Counted from the first letter of the stretch, positions 28,056-36,190 are shown. The stretch is 64,000 nucleotides of DNA from CAZDQL01 sp964507325 (GCA_964507325.1 CAZDQL010000029.1:1-64000), one strand, 5' to 3'. Notes: a model not told the origin generated them from the letters alone. Numbers and translations: made by a program.

Positions 28056-28888
28056 CGCTGCGCGTCCTCCGAGCTGGTCTGCTGCTGGCCGATGCTGCGC
28101 CGTAATTCGAGGAAGCGCCGGTCGATCTCCGCACGATTGGCGAAGGTCTTCTGCAGGGACGTGGGCTGCGCCTCGCCCTCGGGCTTGGGCTGGCCGGCGA
28201 TCACCAGGGCTGCGTAGAGCTCGCTCGCCTCGGTCAGACGCCCCAGGTTCTCGTAGCAGCGCGCGATCTGATACTGCACCTCGGGGTCGTCCTCCCGATG
28301 CCGATCGAGTAGCGGCAAGGCCTCGGCCGCGCGTCCCAGGCGCGCCAAGAGGAGCCCCTCCCGCCGCGTGTCGGCGCTGAACTCCGGATCGTCCTCGAAG
28401 CTGCGCGTCTCGGGACCGGTGATGGGGGAGAGCGGCGCGGTGTCCAGACGCGGACGGGGAGGGTCGATTCCCGTCAGCGCCATGCGCGCGCCGTCGTCCA
28501 AGCCCACGTGGGTCCCGGCAGGCCCGGAGGGCTCGGTCGGCAGGGCGTGGAACGGCAGCGTCCCAGGGGTAGCGACCCAGGGGATCTCCACCCCCAGCTC
28601 GTCGTAGGTGAGCTGCAGCGCAGAGACCTCGCCGCGCAGGCGGGCCAGGGTGGCGTCGCGCGTCTGGGGATCGGAGGCGGCGGGCTCGGTGGCCGCCACG
28701 AGCTCCGTCAAGGCTGAGTGGTCCCCCTCGGTGAGGCGCTGCTCGATGCCACCCAGGTGCTCGACCGCGGCGATCGTCGCCTCCAGTCGGCTCTGCAGGT
28801 CGAGGGGCTCCTGCCCTTCGCCGACGGCGGTCGGCAGCACGAAGACCAAGGCCAGACCGAGAGTGAGGGTTTGGTGGTGGCGCATCAT
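28052..28888 (-). CDS. Exported TPR-like protein in the flagellar operon
   Basis: About 278 residues. The signal peptide is LTLGLALVFVLPTAVGEGQ. The rest is helical, with two to three TPR-like repeats in the second half (LLLARLGRAAEALPLLDRHR, VQYQIARCYENLGRLTEASEL). A proline-rich middle (about residues 110-160) separates an N-terminal helical part from the repeats. The ATG at 28888 follows AAGGG and overlaps the preceding stop. It is probably a periplasmic scaffold protein. No named flagellar family is recognised. Confidence 0.6.
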   Translation of the reverse strand: MMRHHQTLTLGLALVFVLPTAVGEGQEPLDLQSRLEATIAAVEHLGGIEQRLTEGDHSALTELVAATEPAASDPQTRDATLARLRGEVSALQLTYDELGVEIPWVATPGTLPFHALPTEPSGPAGTHVGLDDGARMALTGIDPPRPRLDTAPLSPITGPETRSFEDDPEFSADTRREGLLLARLGRAAEALPLLDRHREDDPEVQYQIARCYENLGRLTEASELYAALVIAGQPKPEGEAQPTSLQKTFANRAEIDRRFLELRRSIGQQQTSSEDAQR

Positions 28889-30423
28889 CACAGACGTCCC
28901 TTGATGGCTTCGATCGCTTCGGCCAAGAGGTTGCGGTCCTCGTAGAGCTCGGAGGCGAGCACGTAGATCTGCTCGCGTTGCGAGCGGCGGCCCAGCATCG
29001 GAACGACCAGGCGCAGGGCCTCCATCGCTTCGTCGAAGCGACGCGTGGAGTGCAGGGCGCGCGCGTAGGCCTGGGCCAGCCGCACCAGCTCCGGCTCCTT
29101 CAGCTCCTTGCGTGCTCGGAATGCGGGTCGCAGGGCCTGGACGGCGGCCTCGAAGTTGCGCGCGGAGAGCATCGCCTCGCCCCGCGCCAGGTGGGCGCGG
29201 GCGTCGAGCTGGCCGACCTCCATCGCCGGCAGCCCCAGCCGCGCTCGGGCTTCGGCCACTTCCGATGCCAGCACGTCGCCGAACCCCTCCTGGGAGGCCT
29301 GCTTGGCGATCATCAAGACGGCGAGCTCGTGTCCTCCGTGCAGCGCCTCGCGCGCCGCCTCGACCAAGGCGTCCTCGTGCCGCTCCCCCGCCAGCTCGGC
29401 GGCGTACGCCAGCCAGGCGGTGGAGGCCGCTCCGTGCTCTCCCGCGCGAGCCAGGGAGCGCGCGCGCAGCTCGAGCAGCTCCGGATCCTCACTGCCCTGG
29501 GCGCTGTAGCGGGCGGCCGCGTCGATGGCTTTCAAGGCGTCGACCGGTGCGCTGGAGCTGGCGTATGCGCGCGCGCGGACCATCAGTCGCGTGCGGCGCT
29601 CGTCGGGATCGTCGGTGGGATAGGCGGTGTCGAGGGCGCCCAGTACGTAGAGCGCCTTGGTACCCGCGTCCTCGCACGCCACCTTCGAGCTGAGCGTCTC
29701 GGCATGGCGGCAGAGGGCGTCCGCCAACTTGAGCCGGGCCAGCGCGTGGTACGGGTGCTTGGACTCGAGCCGGGCCAGTTGCTCGTAGCGCAAGGCCGCC
29801 TGTTGCCACAGGCCGAGCTTGCCCTGCAGGTCCGCCGAACGCAGCAGGGCCTCCGGCAGGAGCTCGGACTCGGGGCTGTCGTCGACGAGGGCGTCGTAGA
29901 GCAGCGCCGCCGCGCCCCAGTTCTGCGGACCGCGCATCTCGTTGACCTGGGCGTGGGCCATCCGGGCGCGGTCGGCCACGGGGTACTCTGGATAGCGGCG
30001 CAGCACGTCGGTGTAGCGCCGACTGGCCTTCTCGAGGATCTCCCCCGCCTCGGGGTAGGGGCCGACATCCTCGTAGACCAGCAGGTAGCCCTCGGTCAGA
30101 TGCGCGTCGAGGCCGACTGAGCCGAGGAGCCAGCGCACTGCGTCGCGCCAGGGCCGGTCCACGAGGTTGACGGTGACCTTGGGGTCGCGGTCGATCGCTT
30201 CGAACCCGCGCACGTCGATCGAGAGCCGCTGTGCGATGAGGCGCACGAGCTTCTCCACCGACACCTCCCGGGCCTTGACGGTCAGCAGTGCCGCGCCGTC
30301 CTCGGTGTAGCCCGTCTCGACCGTCATGCCCGTCGCGGGCGCGACTTGCGGTGAATCCTGCGCCAGGCTCGGCGCCGTGCAGAGGGCCCAGATCAGGCCC
30401 AGGCTCGCCAGGAGGGACCTCAT
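28888..30423 (-). CDS. Exported STN-domain plus TPR protein
   Basis: 511 residues. The signal peptide is LLASLGLIWALCTAPSLAQ. Residues of about 45-115 match the secretin/TonB short N-terminal (STN) fold: VEKLVRLIAQRLSIDVRGFE, VTVNLVDRPWRDAVRWLLGS, LTEGYLLVYED. The remainder is a chain of TPR helices. There is no secretin pore domain, so this is not a secretin. STN domains usually bind partner proteins at the outer face of envelope machines. In this operon it could be a periplasmic motor scaffold, in analogy to the TPR proteins PflA and PflB of Campylobacter. That role is inference. It overlaps both neighbours. Confidence 0.65.
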   Translation of the reverse strand: MRSLLASLGLIWALCTAPSLAQDSPQVAPATGMTVETGYTEDGAALLTVKAREVSVEKLVRLIAQRLSIDVRGFEAIDRDPKVTVNLVDRPWRDAVRWLLGSVGLDAHLTEGYLLVYEDVGPYPEAGEILEKASRRYTDVLRRYPEYPVADRARMAHAQVNEMRGPQNWGAAALLYDALVDDSPESELLPEALLRSADLQGKLGLWQQAALRYEQLARLESKHPYHALARLKLADALCRHAETLSSKVACEDAGTKALYVLGALDTAYPTDDPDERRTRLMVRARAYASSSAPVDALKAIDAAARYSAQGSEDPELLELRARSLARAGEHGAASTAWLAYAAELAGERHEDALVEAAREALHGGHELAVLMIAKQASQEGFGDVLASEVAEARARLGLPAMEVGQLDARAHLARGEAMLSARNFEAAVQALRPAFRARKELKEPELVRLAQAYARALHSTRRFDEAMEALRLVVPMLGRRSQREQIYVLASELYEDRNLLAEAIEAIKGRL

Positions 30424-31460
30424 CGCTGCGCCTCCGCCAGGGCCTTGCCCTGCAGCTCATAGGTCTGCGCCACCAAGTACTCCGCCTCGATCGCGAGCTC
30501 CTCGGTGAGGGGAACCATGTCGCGGTTGGCGAGCAGGTGATAGAGCACCCGCCGCGCGTCGAGGTAGTACCCCTCGGCCATCATGCCGCGGGCGCGCTCG
30601 ATCGACCGCACCGGCCGCACGTCCAAGAGCGAGGGGCGCAGATCGATCTCCTGCGGCGGCCCGGAGGTCGAGGGAACGGGGATCAGTCGCACGTCGGGCG
30701 CGGCGGCCTGGGTCTGCCGGGAGAGGCCGTCGGCGATCCCCTCTGCGACCCCCTTCACCGTCGCGTGGAAGCTCGAGTTGGCCTGCCAGGCGAGCAGGAT
30801 CAGGGCGGTGTTCACCACCAGGAAGCAGATCGAGAGCACCAGCACCAGCTTGTCGCGCCCGCTAGACACGGCGGTGACCGGGACGGCGATCGGAGCGGAA
30901 GCCGCCGCCAGCTCCGCGCTCAGGTCGATCTCATCGAGATCGTGCTCTTCGCGCTCGGTCCGTGCCCTGCGCGGTGCGGACTTGGCCGGCGGGCTGTCCG
31001 ACTCCACGGGAGGAGCGGGAATCGGGTCCGAGCTCGCCACCGGCGGCTCGGGCGAGACCAGCGTGTCGGGGACGATGAAGGTGTCCTCGGGTGTGACGCC
31101 GGCCGCGTCGGCGACGATGTCGCCCCCGGCGAAGATCTCCGAGAAGTTGAAGAGGTCCTCGTCCAGATCGGGGTCGTAGTTGGGTGCGCCGGGGGAGCTG
31201 GGGGCCTGGGCGGGCTCCTCCTCGGCAGTCGTGGGGGCCGCGTCCGCTGGAGGGGCGTCCTCCGCCGGCGCGACGGCGTCACTCTCCTCCTGCGAGGTGG
31301 TCTCCGGGACGACGGCGAAGGCCGGCATCACCGGGAAGTCGAAGAGGTCCTCGTTCAAGGGGTCGTTGGGATCGATCCCCTCGTTCGTGGCGGTCAGATC
31401 GAGCTTCTCGAGCTCGATGTCCAGCTCCTCATCGGCTTCGTCGAAGTCCTCGAGCGCCAT
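30420..31460 (-). CDS. Single-pass membrane protein with acidic N-terminus and TPR-like tail
   Basis: 346 residues. The first about 170 residues are acidic and rich in Pro and Ala, with two similar short motifs (DPLNEDLFDFPVMPAF and DPDLDEDLFNFSEIF) that may be docking peptides. One membrane helix follows at about residues 205-225 (LVLVLSICFLVVNTALILLA). The periplasmic remainder ends in helices resembling TPR units (GYYLDARRVLYHLLANRDM). It sits 3 bp after the REC-HATPase gene and overlaps the STN gene by 4 bp. The family is unknown. The topology would let it link cytoplasmic partners to the two exported TPR proteins encoded next. Confidence 0.55.
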   Translation of the reverse strand: MALEDFDEADEELDIELEKLDLTATNEGIDPNDPLNEDLFDFPVMPAFAVVPETTSQEESDAVAPAEDAPPADAAPTTAEEEPAQAPSSPGAPNYDPDLDEDLFNFSEIFAGGDIVADAAGVTPEDTFIVPDTLVSPEPPVASSDPIPAPPVESDSPPAKSAPRRARTEREEHDLDEIDLSAELAAASAPIAVPVTAVSSGRDKLVLVLSICFLVVNTALILLAWQANSSFHATVKGVAEGIADGLSRQTQAAAPDVRLIPVPSTSGPPQEIDLRPSLLDVRPVRSIERARGMMAEGYYLDARRVLYHLLANRDMVPLTEELAIEAEYLVAQTYELQGKALAEAQR

Positions 31461-31463
31461 CGG

Positions 31464-32438
31464 TCAGCTCCACAGGGCGGTACGCAAGACGCGCCGCGGG
31501 TCCGGCCCGGCGAGGAGCCGGCCGAGACACACGGCCAGGGCGGGGGAGAGGTAAAAGCGCGAGGCTCCCTCGGGATGTTCGGAGCAGGCGGTCAGCAGGC
31601 GCCGGGAGGTCTCCGGAGAGAGCCAGTCGAGCTCACTCAGGTCCACCTGTTCCTCCTCGTCGAAGTGCGTGCGCAGGACGCAGAAGCTGGCCTGCACGCA
31701 GGTGCCGGAGCCGGGGGCCGAATCGATGCGCACGTCCTCGGCGAGGGTCGCGGCCCGTGCCAGCCCGCCCGCCGAGCTGTCGCTCAGGTGGTCCAGCTCG
31801 CGGTCGAGGGGATCGAAGCCCACCCCGGCGTCGCGGACCGTCAGACGCAGCTCGCGCCGGCTCGCCTCAGCCGCGACCTGCACCGAGCCCGGGGAGCTCG
31901 GGTAGGCGTGGCGCACCGCGTTCTCCACCAGCTCGGCGCAGGTCCCAGCGATCCGCGCGCGGCCCGCGGGACCGATGGCGCAGCGCTGGGCATAGGCGGC
32001 CAGCTCGCGCGGGGCCTCTTCGACGGCCCCAGCAGCCGCCGCGAAGGTGCGTTCGAAGCGCGCAGTCGTGTGGCGTTGGTGCGCTTCCGGCTCGGAGGCC
32101 TCGAGGGCCGCCACCACGATGCGCTCCACCGCCACCGGCTTGGTCAGGAACTCCGCCGCGCCGAGGCGCAGGGCGCGCCGGCAGGCCTCGAGGTCCGGCC
32201 GACCGGAGACGACCACCGCGCGCGGGCGCTCTCCACGCTCCCGCAGGCGTGCGATCAGTTCCAAGCCATCGATCCCCGGCAGACCCACGTCGGCGACCAG
32301 CACGTCGGCACCGGTGTGCTCCAGGGCTTGCTCCCCGGAGTGGGCGACGGTGACCTCGCAGCCTTGGCTACCCAGGGCCAGTGCCAGGGCTTGGGCTTGG
32401 GTCGGCTCGTCCTCGACGATCAGGACGTGGGGACTCAC
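31464..32438 (-). CDS. Response regulator with C-terminal HATPase (RsbW-like) domain
   Basis: 324 residues from GTG 32438, preceded by GAGGAG. The receiver domain (VLIVEDEPTQAQAL) has Asp50 as phospho-acceptor in VLVADVGLPG and a TKP Lys switch region (EFLTKPVAVERI). After a linker an HATPase domain of the anti-sigma kinase kind appears: ELVENAVRHAYPS (N box) and VRDAGVGFDPLDRE (G1). There is no HisKA and no DNA-binding domain. The final 60 residues are unassigned. It could be a phosphorylation-controlled serine kinase or partner-switch protein. It overlaps the stop of the degenerate kinase gene in GTGA. Confidence 0.72.
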   Translation of the reverse strand: MSPHVLIVEDEPTQAQALALALGSQGCEVTVAHSGEQALEHTGADVLVADVGLPGIDGLELIARLRERGERPRAVVVSGRPDLEACRRALRLGAAEFLTKPVAVERIVVAALEASEPEAHQRHTTARFERTFAAAAGAVEEAPRELAAYAQRCAIGPAGRARIAGTCAELVENAVRHAYPSSPGSVQVAAEASRRELRLTVRDAGVGFDPLDRELDHLSDSSAGGLARAATLAEDVRIDSAPGSGTCVQASFCVLRTHFDEEEQVDLSELDWLSPETSRRLLTACSEHPEGASRFYLSPALAVCLGRLLAGPDPRRVLRTALWS

Positions 32439-33088
32439 GGGCGTCGCTCCTCGTTCGAAATGTGCGTGTGCACGAAGCGGATGTCGGTACAGAAGTGCTC
32501 CCCAGCGCAGTGCTCGCAGAGCTCCGCCCCCAGCCGTCGCAGCTCGGACTTGGCCAGGAGGCGACCCAGGGAGTGGACGCGCCCCTGGACGCTCTGGGGA
32601 TCGAGGTCGCTGGCCGCGAGGTCGTCGATGATCGAGAAGGAGACCCACTCGTCGTCTCCATGGGCGTGCAGCAGCACCTCACCCCCGTGCTCGATCGCCT
32701 CCGCGAGCAGGAAGGCGAGGGAGCGGATCACCGCCACGGCATCGATCGAGATGCACACGGGTCCCGGCTCCACGGCGATCCAGAGTCGATCGCGCGCCTT
32801 CGAGGGGAGAGCCGCGCGGGCTCCCTCCACGATCTCCCGCAGGCTCGAGGTCTGGGGCGCGATGGGGGGCGGGTCGAGCAGAGCCCCCAAGGCCTCAGCT
32901 CCCCGATCGACCTCGGCCAAGCCCTCGAGGGTCCTGGTGAGGACGCCCCGCGCGGGCTCATCGACGGTCGGTGCGAGACTCTCCAACGCCGCCCGCACGG
33001 CCGCCAGGGGCACGCGCAGGTCTCGTTCGAGCGCGCCGCCCAGGGTCTCCAGCAGGGTGGGCTCGCGGGTCGTTTCGGTGACGGGCAT
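32435..33088 (-). CDS. Degenerate histidine-kinase-like protein lacking the phospho-histidine
   Basis: 217 residues from ATG 33088. The HisKA-like helix reads LERDLRVPLAAVRAALESL where active kinases have HDLRTPL: the His is replaced by Arg. An HATPase-like part follows (IRSLAFLLAEAIEHGGEVLL, VSFSIIDDL) but without clear glycine-rich ATP lid motifs. It therefore looks like a pseudokinase or dimerisation adaptor. A cysteine/histidine cluster occurs near the C-terminus (ELCEHCAGEHFC). It heads a long flagellar operon directly behind a sigma-54 promoter and is translationally coupled to the REC-HATPase gene. Confidence 0.62.
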   Translation of the reverse strand: MPVTETTREPTLLETLGGALERDLRVPLAAVRAALESLAPTVDEPARGVLTRTLEGLAEVDRGAEALGALLDPPPIAPQTSSLREIVEGARAALPSKARDRLWIAVEPGPVCISIDAVAVIRSLAFLLAEAIEHGGEVLLHAHGDDEWVSFSIIDDLAASDLDPQSVQGRVHSLGRLLAKSELRRLGAELCEHCAGEHFCTDIRFVHTHISNEERRP

Positions 33089-33123
33089 GGATGAGGAGCA
33101 ATCCTCGCGACGCTCCGGCGGAT

Positions 33124-33138
33124 GCAATGCCGGTGCCA
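33124..33138 (-). promoter_or_regulatory. Sigma-54 (-24/-12) promoter of the minus-strand flagellar operon
   Basis: The minus strand reads TGGCACCGGCATTGC. This is a full match to the invariant GG and GC separated by 10 bases, inside TGGCAC and TTGC boxes. Transcription should start near 33112, about 24 bases before the ATG at 33088. NtrC-type activators needed for such promoters are encoded at both sides. Confidence 0.82.
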
Positions 33139-33244
33139 GGCGCGTGGATCGACCGGATCACCGCAACGGTTGAGGGTCCAGCGCCGGATTCCGGAAGAAA
33201 GTTCCTGGAACGGGGGCGATCGGAGACGGAATGCGAGCTTCCTT

Positions 33245-33280
33245 CGCGGTCCAAGATCTCGACAGGTGTCGCGGATGTCG
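33245..33280. promoter_or_regulatory. Candidate upstream activator-binding region for the sigma-54 promoter
   Basis: Contains AAGATCTCGACAGG (33253-33266), which matches 13 of 14 bases of AAGATCCCGACAGG in the dyad before the fliO promoter. Additional TGTCG half-sites occur at 33267-33271 and 33276-33280, and CGACA-GG-TGTCG forms a short palindrome. The distance is about 130-170 bp upstream of the predicted start at 33112, a usual range for enhancer-binding proteins. Confidence 0.5.
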
Positions 33281-33324
33281 ACGTTGCCGGAAGGGAATGA
33301 CCGCCCCGGAAAGGGCTTCCCAGC

Positions 33325-34698
33325 TCAGTCGATGCCGTAGGCCCTCAGCTTGTTGTAGAGGGTCGTACGGTTGATCCCCAGCTCGCGCGCCACCTGGCTG
33401 CGGTTGCCCTCGAAGGCGACCAGAGCGCGGCGGATGACGTGCTCCTCCATGCTGCGCAGGGACCAAGAGGTCAAGGTCAGGCCCTCGATCTCCTCTTCCG
33501 CTCCCGCGGGCACGACGCGAGAGGGGGCCGGGCGGGAGAGGTTCAACTGCTGGGGACCCACCAGGCCTTCGTCCACCAAGATCGCGGCCCGCTCCACCGC
33601 GTTTTTTAGCTCGCGCACGTTGCCCGGCCAGGACTGGCTCTGCAGCAGCGTCATCGCCGCCTCGGAGAAACCGGTGAAGTCGCGGCGCAGCTCCCGGCCG
33701 AACTGGGCCAGGAAGTGGGTGGCGATGGGGGGGATGTCTTCGGGGCGCTCGCGCAGGGGGGGGACGTGGATGGAGAGCACGTTCAGGCGGTAGTAGAGGT
33801 CCTCCCGGAAGCTCCCCTCTTCGATCATCAGCGCCAGATCGCGATTGGTGGCGGTGACGATGCGCACGTCCATGGGGATGTCCACCGACCCGCCCACACG
33901 CCGGTAGGCGCGCTCCTGCAGCACCCGCAGGAGCTTGGCCTGGGAGGCGGGCCCCAGCTCGCTCACCTCGTCGAGGAGCAGGGTGCCCCCCTCGGCGGCG
34001 GCGAGCAGCCCCTCCTGCCCCTGGGGACGGCCGCCGGTGAAGGCGCCCGGCTCGTAGCCGAAGAGCTCGGACTCGATCAACCCCTCGCTCAGCGCGGCGC
34101 AGTTCAGGGCCACGAAGGGGCGCGCCGAGCGCTCAGAGCGTTCGTGGATGGCCCGTGCCACGAGCTCCTTGCCGACACCCGATTCGCCGGTCACCAGGGC
34201 GGTGGTGCTCGGCGTGGCGGCCACGCGGTCGACGTGCTCCAGGACGCGCCGGATCGCCCGCGAGCGCCCCACGATCGGTCCGGAGCGCAGCTCCCCCAGC
34301 TCGTCGCGCAGTCGGTCGCGCTCGACGCGCACGCCGCGGGAGGCCAGGGTGCGGTCCAGGACGCGCCGCAAGAGCTCCGCCTCCACCGGCTTCTCGAGCA
34401 GGTTGACTGCCCCCATCTGCATCGCTCGCACGGCGGTGCGCACGTCCGCGTGCCCGGTGAGGATCACCACCGAGGCGGCATTGGGCAGGGTCACCAGGTC
34501 GGGCAGTATGTCGAGGCCGGTCCCCTCCGGCATGTGCAGGTCGAGCAGGATCAGGTCCGGCCCCTCGATGCCCGCCAGCTCGAGGGTCTCGCGCCCCCCG
34601 CCGGCTTCCGACGTGCGGTGGCCGGCCGCGCGGCAGATCGCCACCAACCCCGCGCGTACGCCGGGGTCGTCCTCCGCGATCAGGATGTGCGCAGGCAT
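33325..34698 (-). CDS. NtrC-family sigma-54-dependent response regulator (second copy)
   Basis: 457 residues from ATG 34698. The receiver domain (HILIAEDDPGVRAG) has Asp53 in LILLDLHMPEG. The AAA+ domain has Walker A GESGVGKE, LLLDEVSELGPASQAKLLRV and WPGNVRELKNAVERAA. The C-terminal Fis-type helix-turn-helix is NRSQVARELGINRTTLYNKL. The sigma-54 contact loop reads GAFTGG and not GAFTGA, a change in the last residue. It stands between flagellin and the degenerate kinase, transcribed toward the latter across a 236 bp gap that contains the sigma-54 promoter. A possible weak vegetative promoter (TTGAGG, 18 bp, TAGGAT) lies just upstream, giving a nearly leaderless message. Confidence 0.92.
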   Translation of the reverse strand: MPAHILIAEDDPGVRAGLVAICRAAGHRTSEAGGGRETLELAGIEGPDLILLDLHMPEGTGLDILPDLVTLPNAASVVILTGHADVRTAVRAMQMGAVNLLEKPVEAELLRRVLDRTLASRGVRVERDRLRDELGELRSGPIVGRSRAIRRVLEHVDRVAATPSTTALVTGESGVGKELVARAIHERSERSARPFVALNCAALSEGLIESELFGYEPGAFTGGRPQGQEGLLAAAEGGTLLLDEVSELGPASQAKLLRVLQERAYRRVGGSVDIPMDVRIVTATNRDLALMIEEGSFREDLYYRLNVLSIHVPPLRERPEDIPPIATHFLAQFGRELRRDFTGFSEAAMTLLQSQSWPGNVRELKNAVERAAILVDEGLVGPQQLNLSRPAPSRVVPAGAEEEIEGLTLTSWSLRSMEEHVIRRALVAFEGNRSQVARELGINRTTLYNKLRAYGID

Positions 34699-34932
34699 CG
34701 GAGGCGATCCTAAGCAGCAGTGCGGTACAGCCTCAACGGCCGGAAGACATTTCCCACTCGGAACGACTTTCCAGGCGGAATCCGAAAATTCGCCCACCTC
34801 GCGCTCATCCGTCTCGACTCGCCACCGACAACCCCGGCGTGCTCGGGAAAACACCGAGCGCGCCCGAAGCGGCCCCGCGTCGCAACGGACAACCTCAACC
34901 TCAGCACTAGAGCCGTTCCAAAGGAGCCAGAG
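34699..34932. other. Divergent region between NtrC-type gene and flagellin gene
   Basis: Just over 230 bp. It carries the flagellin leader with AAAGGAG and a perfect 6 bp stem with a 7-base loop at 34841-34859 (GCTCGG/CCGAGC). I find no sigma-54 -24/-12 pair and only a weak sigma-28-like -10 (ACCGACAA near 34824), so the flagellin promoter is not resolved. Confidence 0.4.
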
Positions 34933-35754
34933 ATGGGCCTCCGAGTCAATACCAACATCGCCTCACTGACGGCACAGCGCCACATGAGTGTGGTCACCCG
35001 CCGTCTGGGTGAGAACTTCTCCCGATTGGCGTCGGGCCTCCGCATCGCTACGGCGGCGGACGACGCCGCGGGATTGGCGATTTCCGAGCGCATGCGTTCG
35101 CAGATCCGGTCCTACTCCGTTGCGGCCCGCAACGCACAGGATGGGATTTCGCTGGCCCAGACGTCCGAGGGAGCCCTCAGCGAGGTCTCCAACATCCTCG
35201 GCCGTATGCGGGAGCTCGCCATGCAGGCCGCCAACGGCACCCTCGACACCGAGGACCGGGCGACCCTGGACACCGAGTTCCAGGCTCTCGACTCCGAAAT
35301 CGATCGCATCGCCACCACGACCGAGTTCAACGGGATCCAACTCCTGGACGGCTCCTCGTCCTCGATCCCGATCCAGGTTGGGCTCGACTCGGGTGACACG
35401 ATCAACATCGCGACGGTGGACACGCAGTCGGCGACCCTGGGGATCAACGCCCTCTCGGTCACGTCCGTCACCAACGCGGAGACGGCGCTGGCGTCACTCG
35501 ACACCGCGATCAGCTCCACCAACACTGCACGCGGCAACCTGGGCTCCACCCAGAACCGGATGCAGAGCGCTCTCTCGAGCATCCTCAACGCCCGCGAAAA
35601 CCTCTCCGCGGCGGAAAGCCGGATCCGCGACGTCGACGTGGCGTCCGAGACGGCCGACATGACGCGGAACAACATCATGCAACAAGCAGCGGTCTCCGTG
35701 CTGCAGCAAGCCAACGTGCAGCCGCAGGTCGCCCTCGCCCTCCTCCAAGGGTAG
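34933..35754 (+). CDS. fliC1: Flagellin (first copy)
   Basis: 273 residues, a short flagellin with only the D0/D1 helical parts and a small central region. The N-terminal signature MGLRVNTNIASLTAQR is followed by LASGLRIATAADDAAGLAIS and RSYSVAARNAQDGISLAQT. The C-terminal part includes LNARENLSAAESRIRDVDVA, and the end VLQQANVQPQVALALLQG is typical. The start is fixed by AAAGGAG 7 bases upstream. It is secreted through the FliPQR-FlhBA gate with FliS as chaperone and polymerises into the filament. A GC-rich hairpin follows the stop. Confidence 0.97.
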   Translation: MGLRVNTNIASLTAQRHMSVVTRRLGENFSRLASGLRIATAADDAAGLAISERMRSQIRSYSVAARNAQDGISLAQTSEGALSEVSNILGRMRELAMQAANGTLDTEDRATLDTEFQALDSEIDRIATTTEFNGIQLLDGSSSSIPIQVGLDSGDTINIATVDTQSATLGINALSVTSVTNAETALASLDTAISSTNTARGNLGSTQNRMQSALSSILNARENLSAAESRIRDVDVASETADMTRNNIMQQAAVSVLQQANVQPQVALALLQG

Positions 35755-36190
35755 CGGAGACACGGCCTCTAGTGCCGATCGCTGAGGGGGGGGGCCGTCG
35801 CAAGGCGGTCCCCCCGTTCCCAGCAGCACCGGCCCACAGGTCACTGGTCGCCGCCGCCTGACAACCAGCTCTCTCCAAACACGACGAACAACCCCTGTGG
35901 CTCCGGACCACGTGCCCCAAGTCCGGAGGCTTCCACGCCTTCCTCAGCGGGCGTGGCGTGGGGGTGGCTGACGGCGGGTCGAGCGTGCCCTCGATCCGCC
36001 TCGCCTCCCCAGAAAGGCCCGCCACGGGGGATCGCACGCCCGGGTGTCAAGTCGGCGCCAGCGCCCAGACCACCTCCGGATCGCGGACCTCGGAGGGAAA
36101 GGCTGGGGCGGGGGCGCGGACGCCCAAACGCGACACCCGGCGCAACCTCCGGTCCGCACCACATCGAGTCTTTCCAAGGAACCGAACCGA
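35755..36190. other. Intergenic region between the two flagellin genes
   Basis: 436 bp. The first part has the fliC1 3' hairpin. The last 20 bases hold AAGGAA, the ribosome site for the second flagellin. The remainder should contain the promoter of the second flagellin, because the gap is long and the hairpin would block read-through. I could not identify a convincing sigma-28 or sigma-54 element. Open frames here are shadows. Confidence 0.45.
35788..35815 (+). terminator. GC-rich hairpin after fliC1
   Basis: GGGGGGGCCG and CGGTCCCCCC flank an 8-base loop and can pair with one bulged T. It lies about 35 bases after the fliC1 stop. No T tract follows, so it may stabilise the 3' end or only partly terminate. 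Confidence 0.45.

Noticed and set aside
34810..34835. ACCGACAA as a sigma-28 -10 box for fliC1
   Set aside because: Two mismatches to GCCGATAA and no TAAA-like -35 at the right distance.
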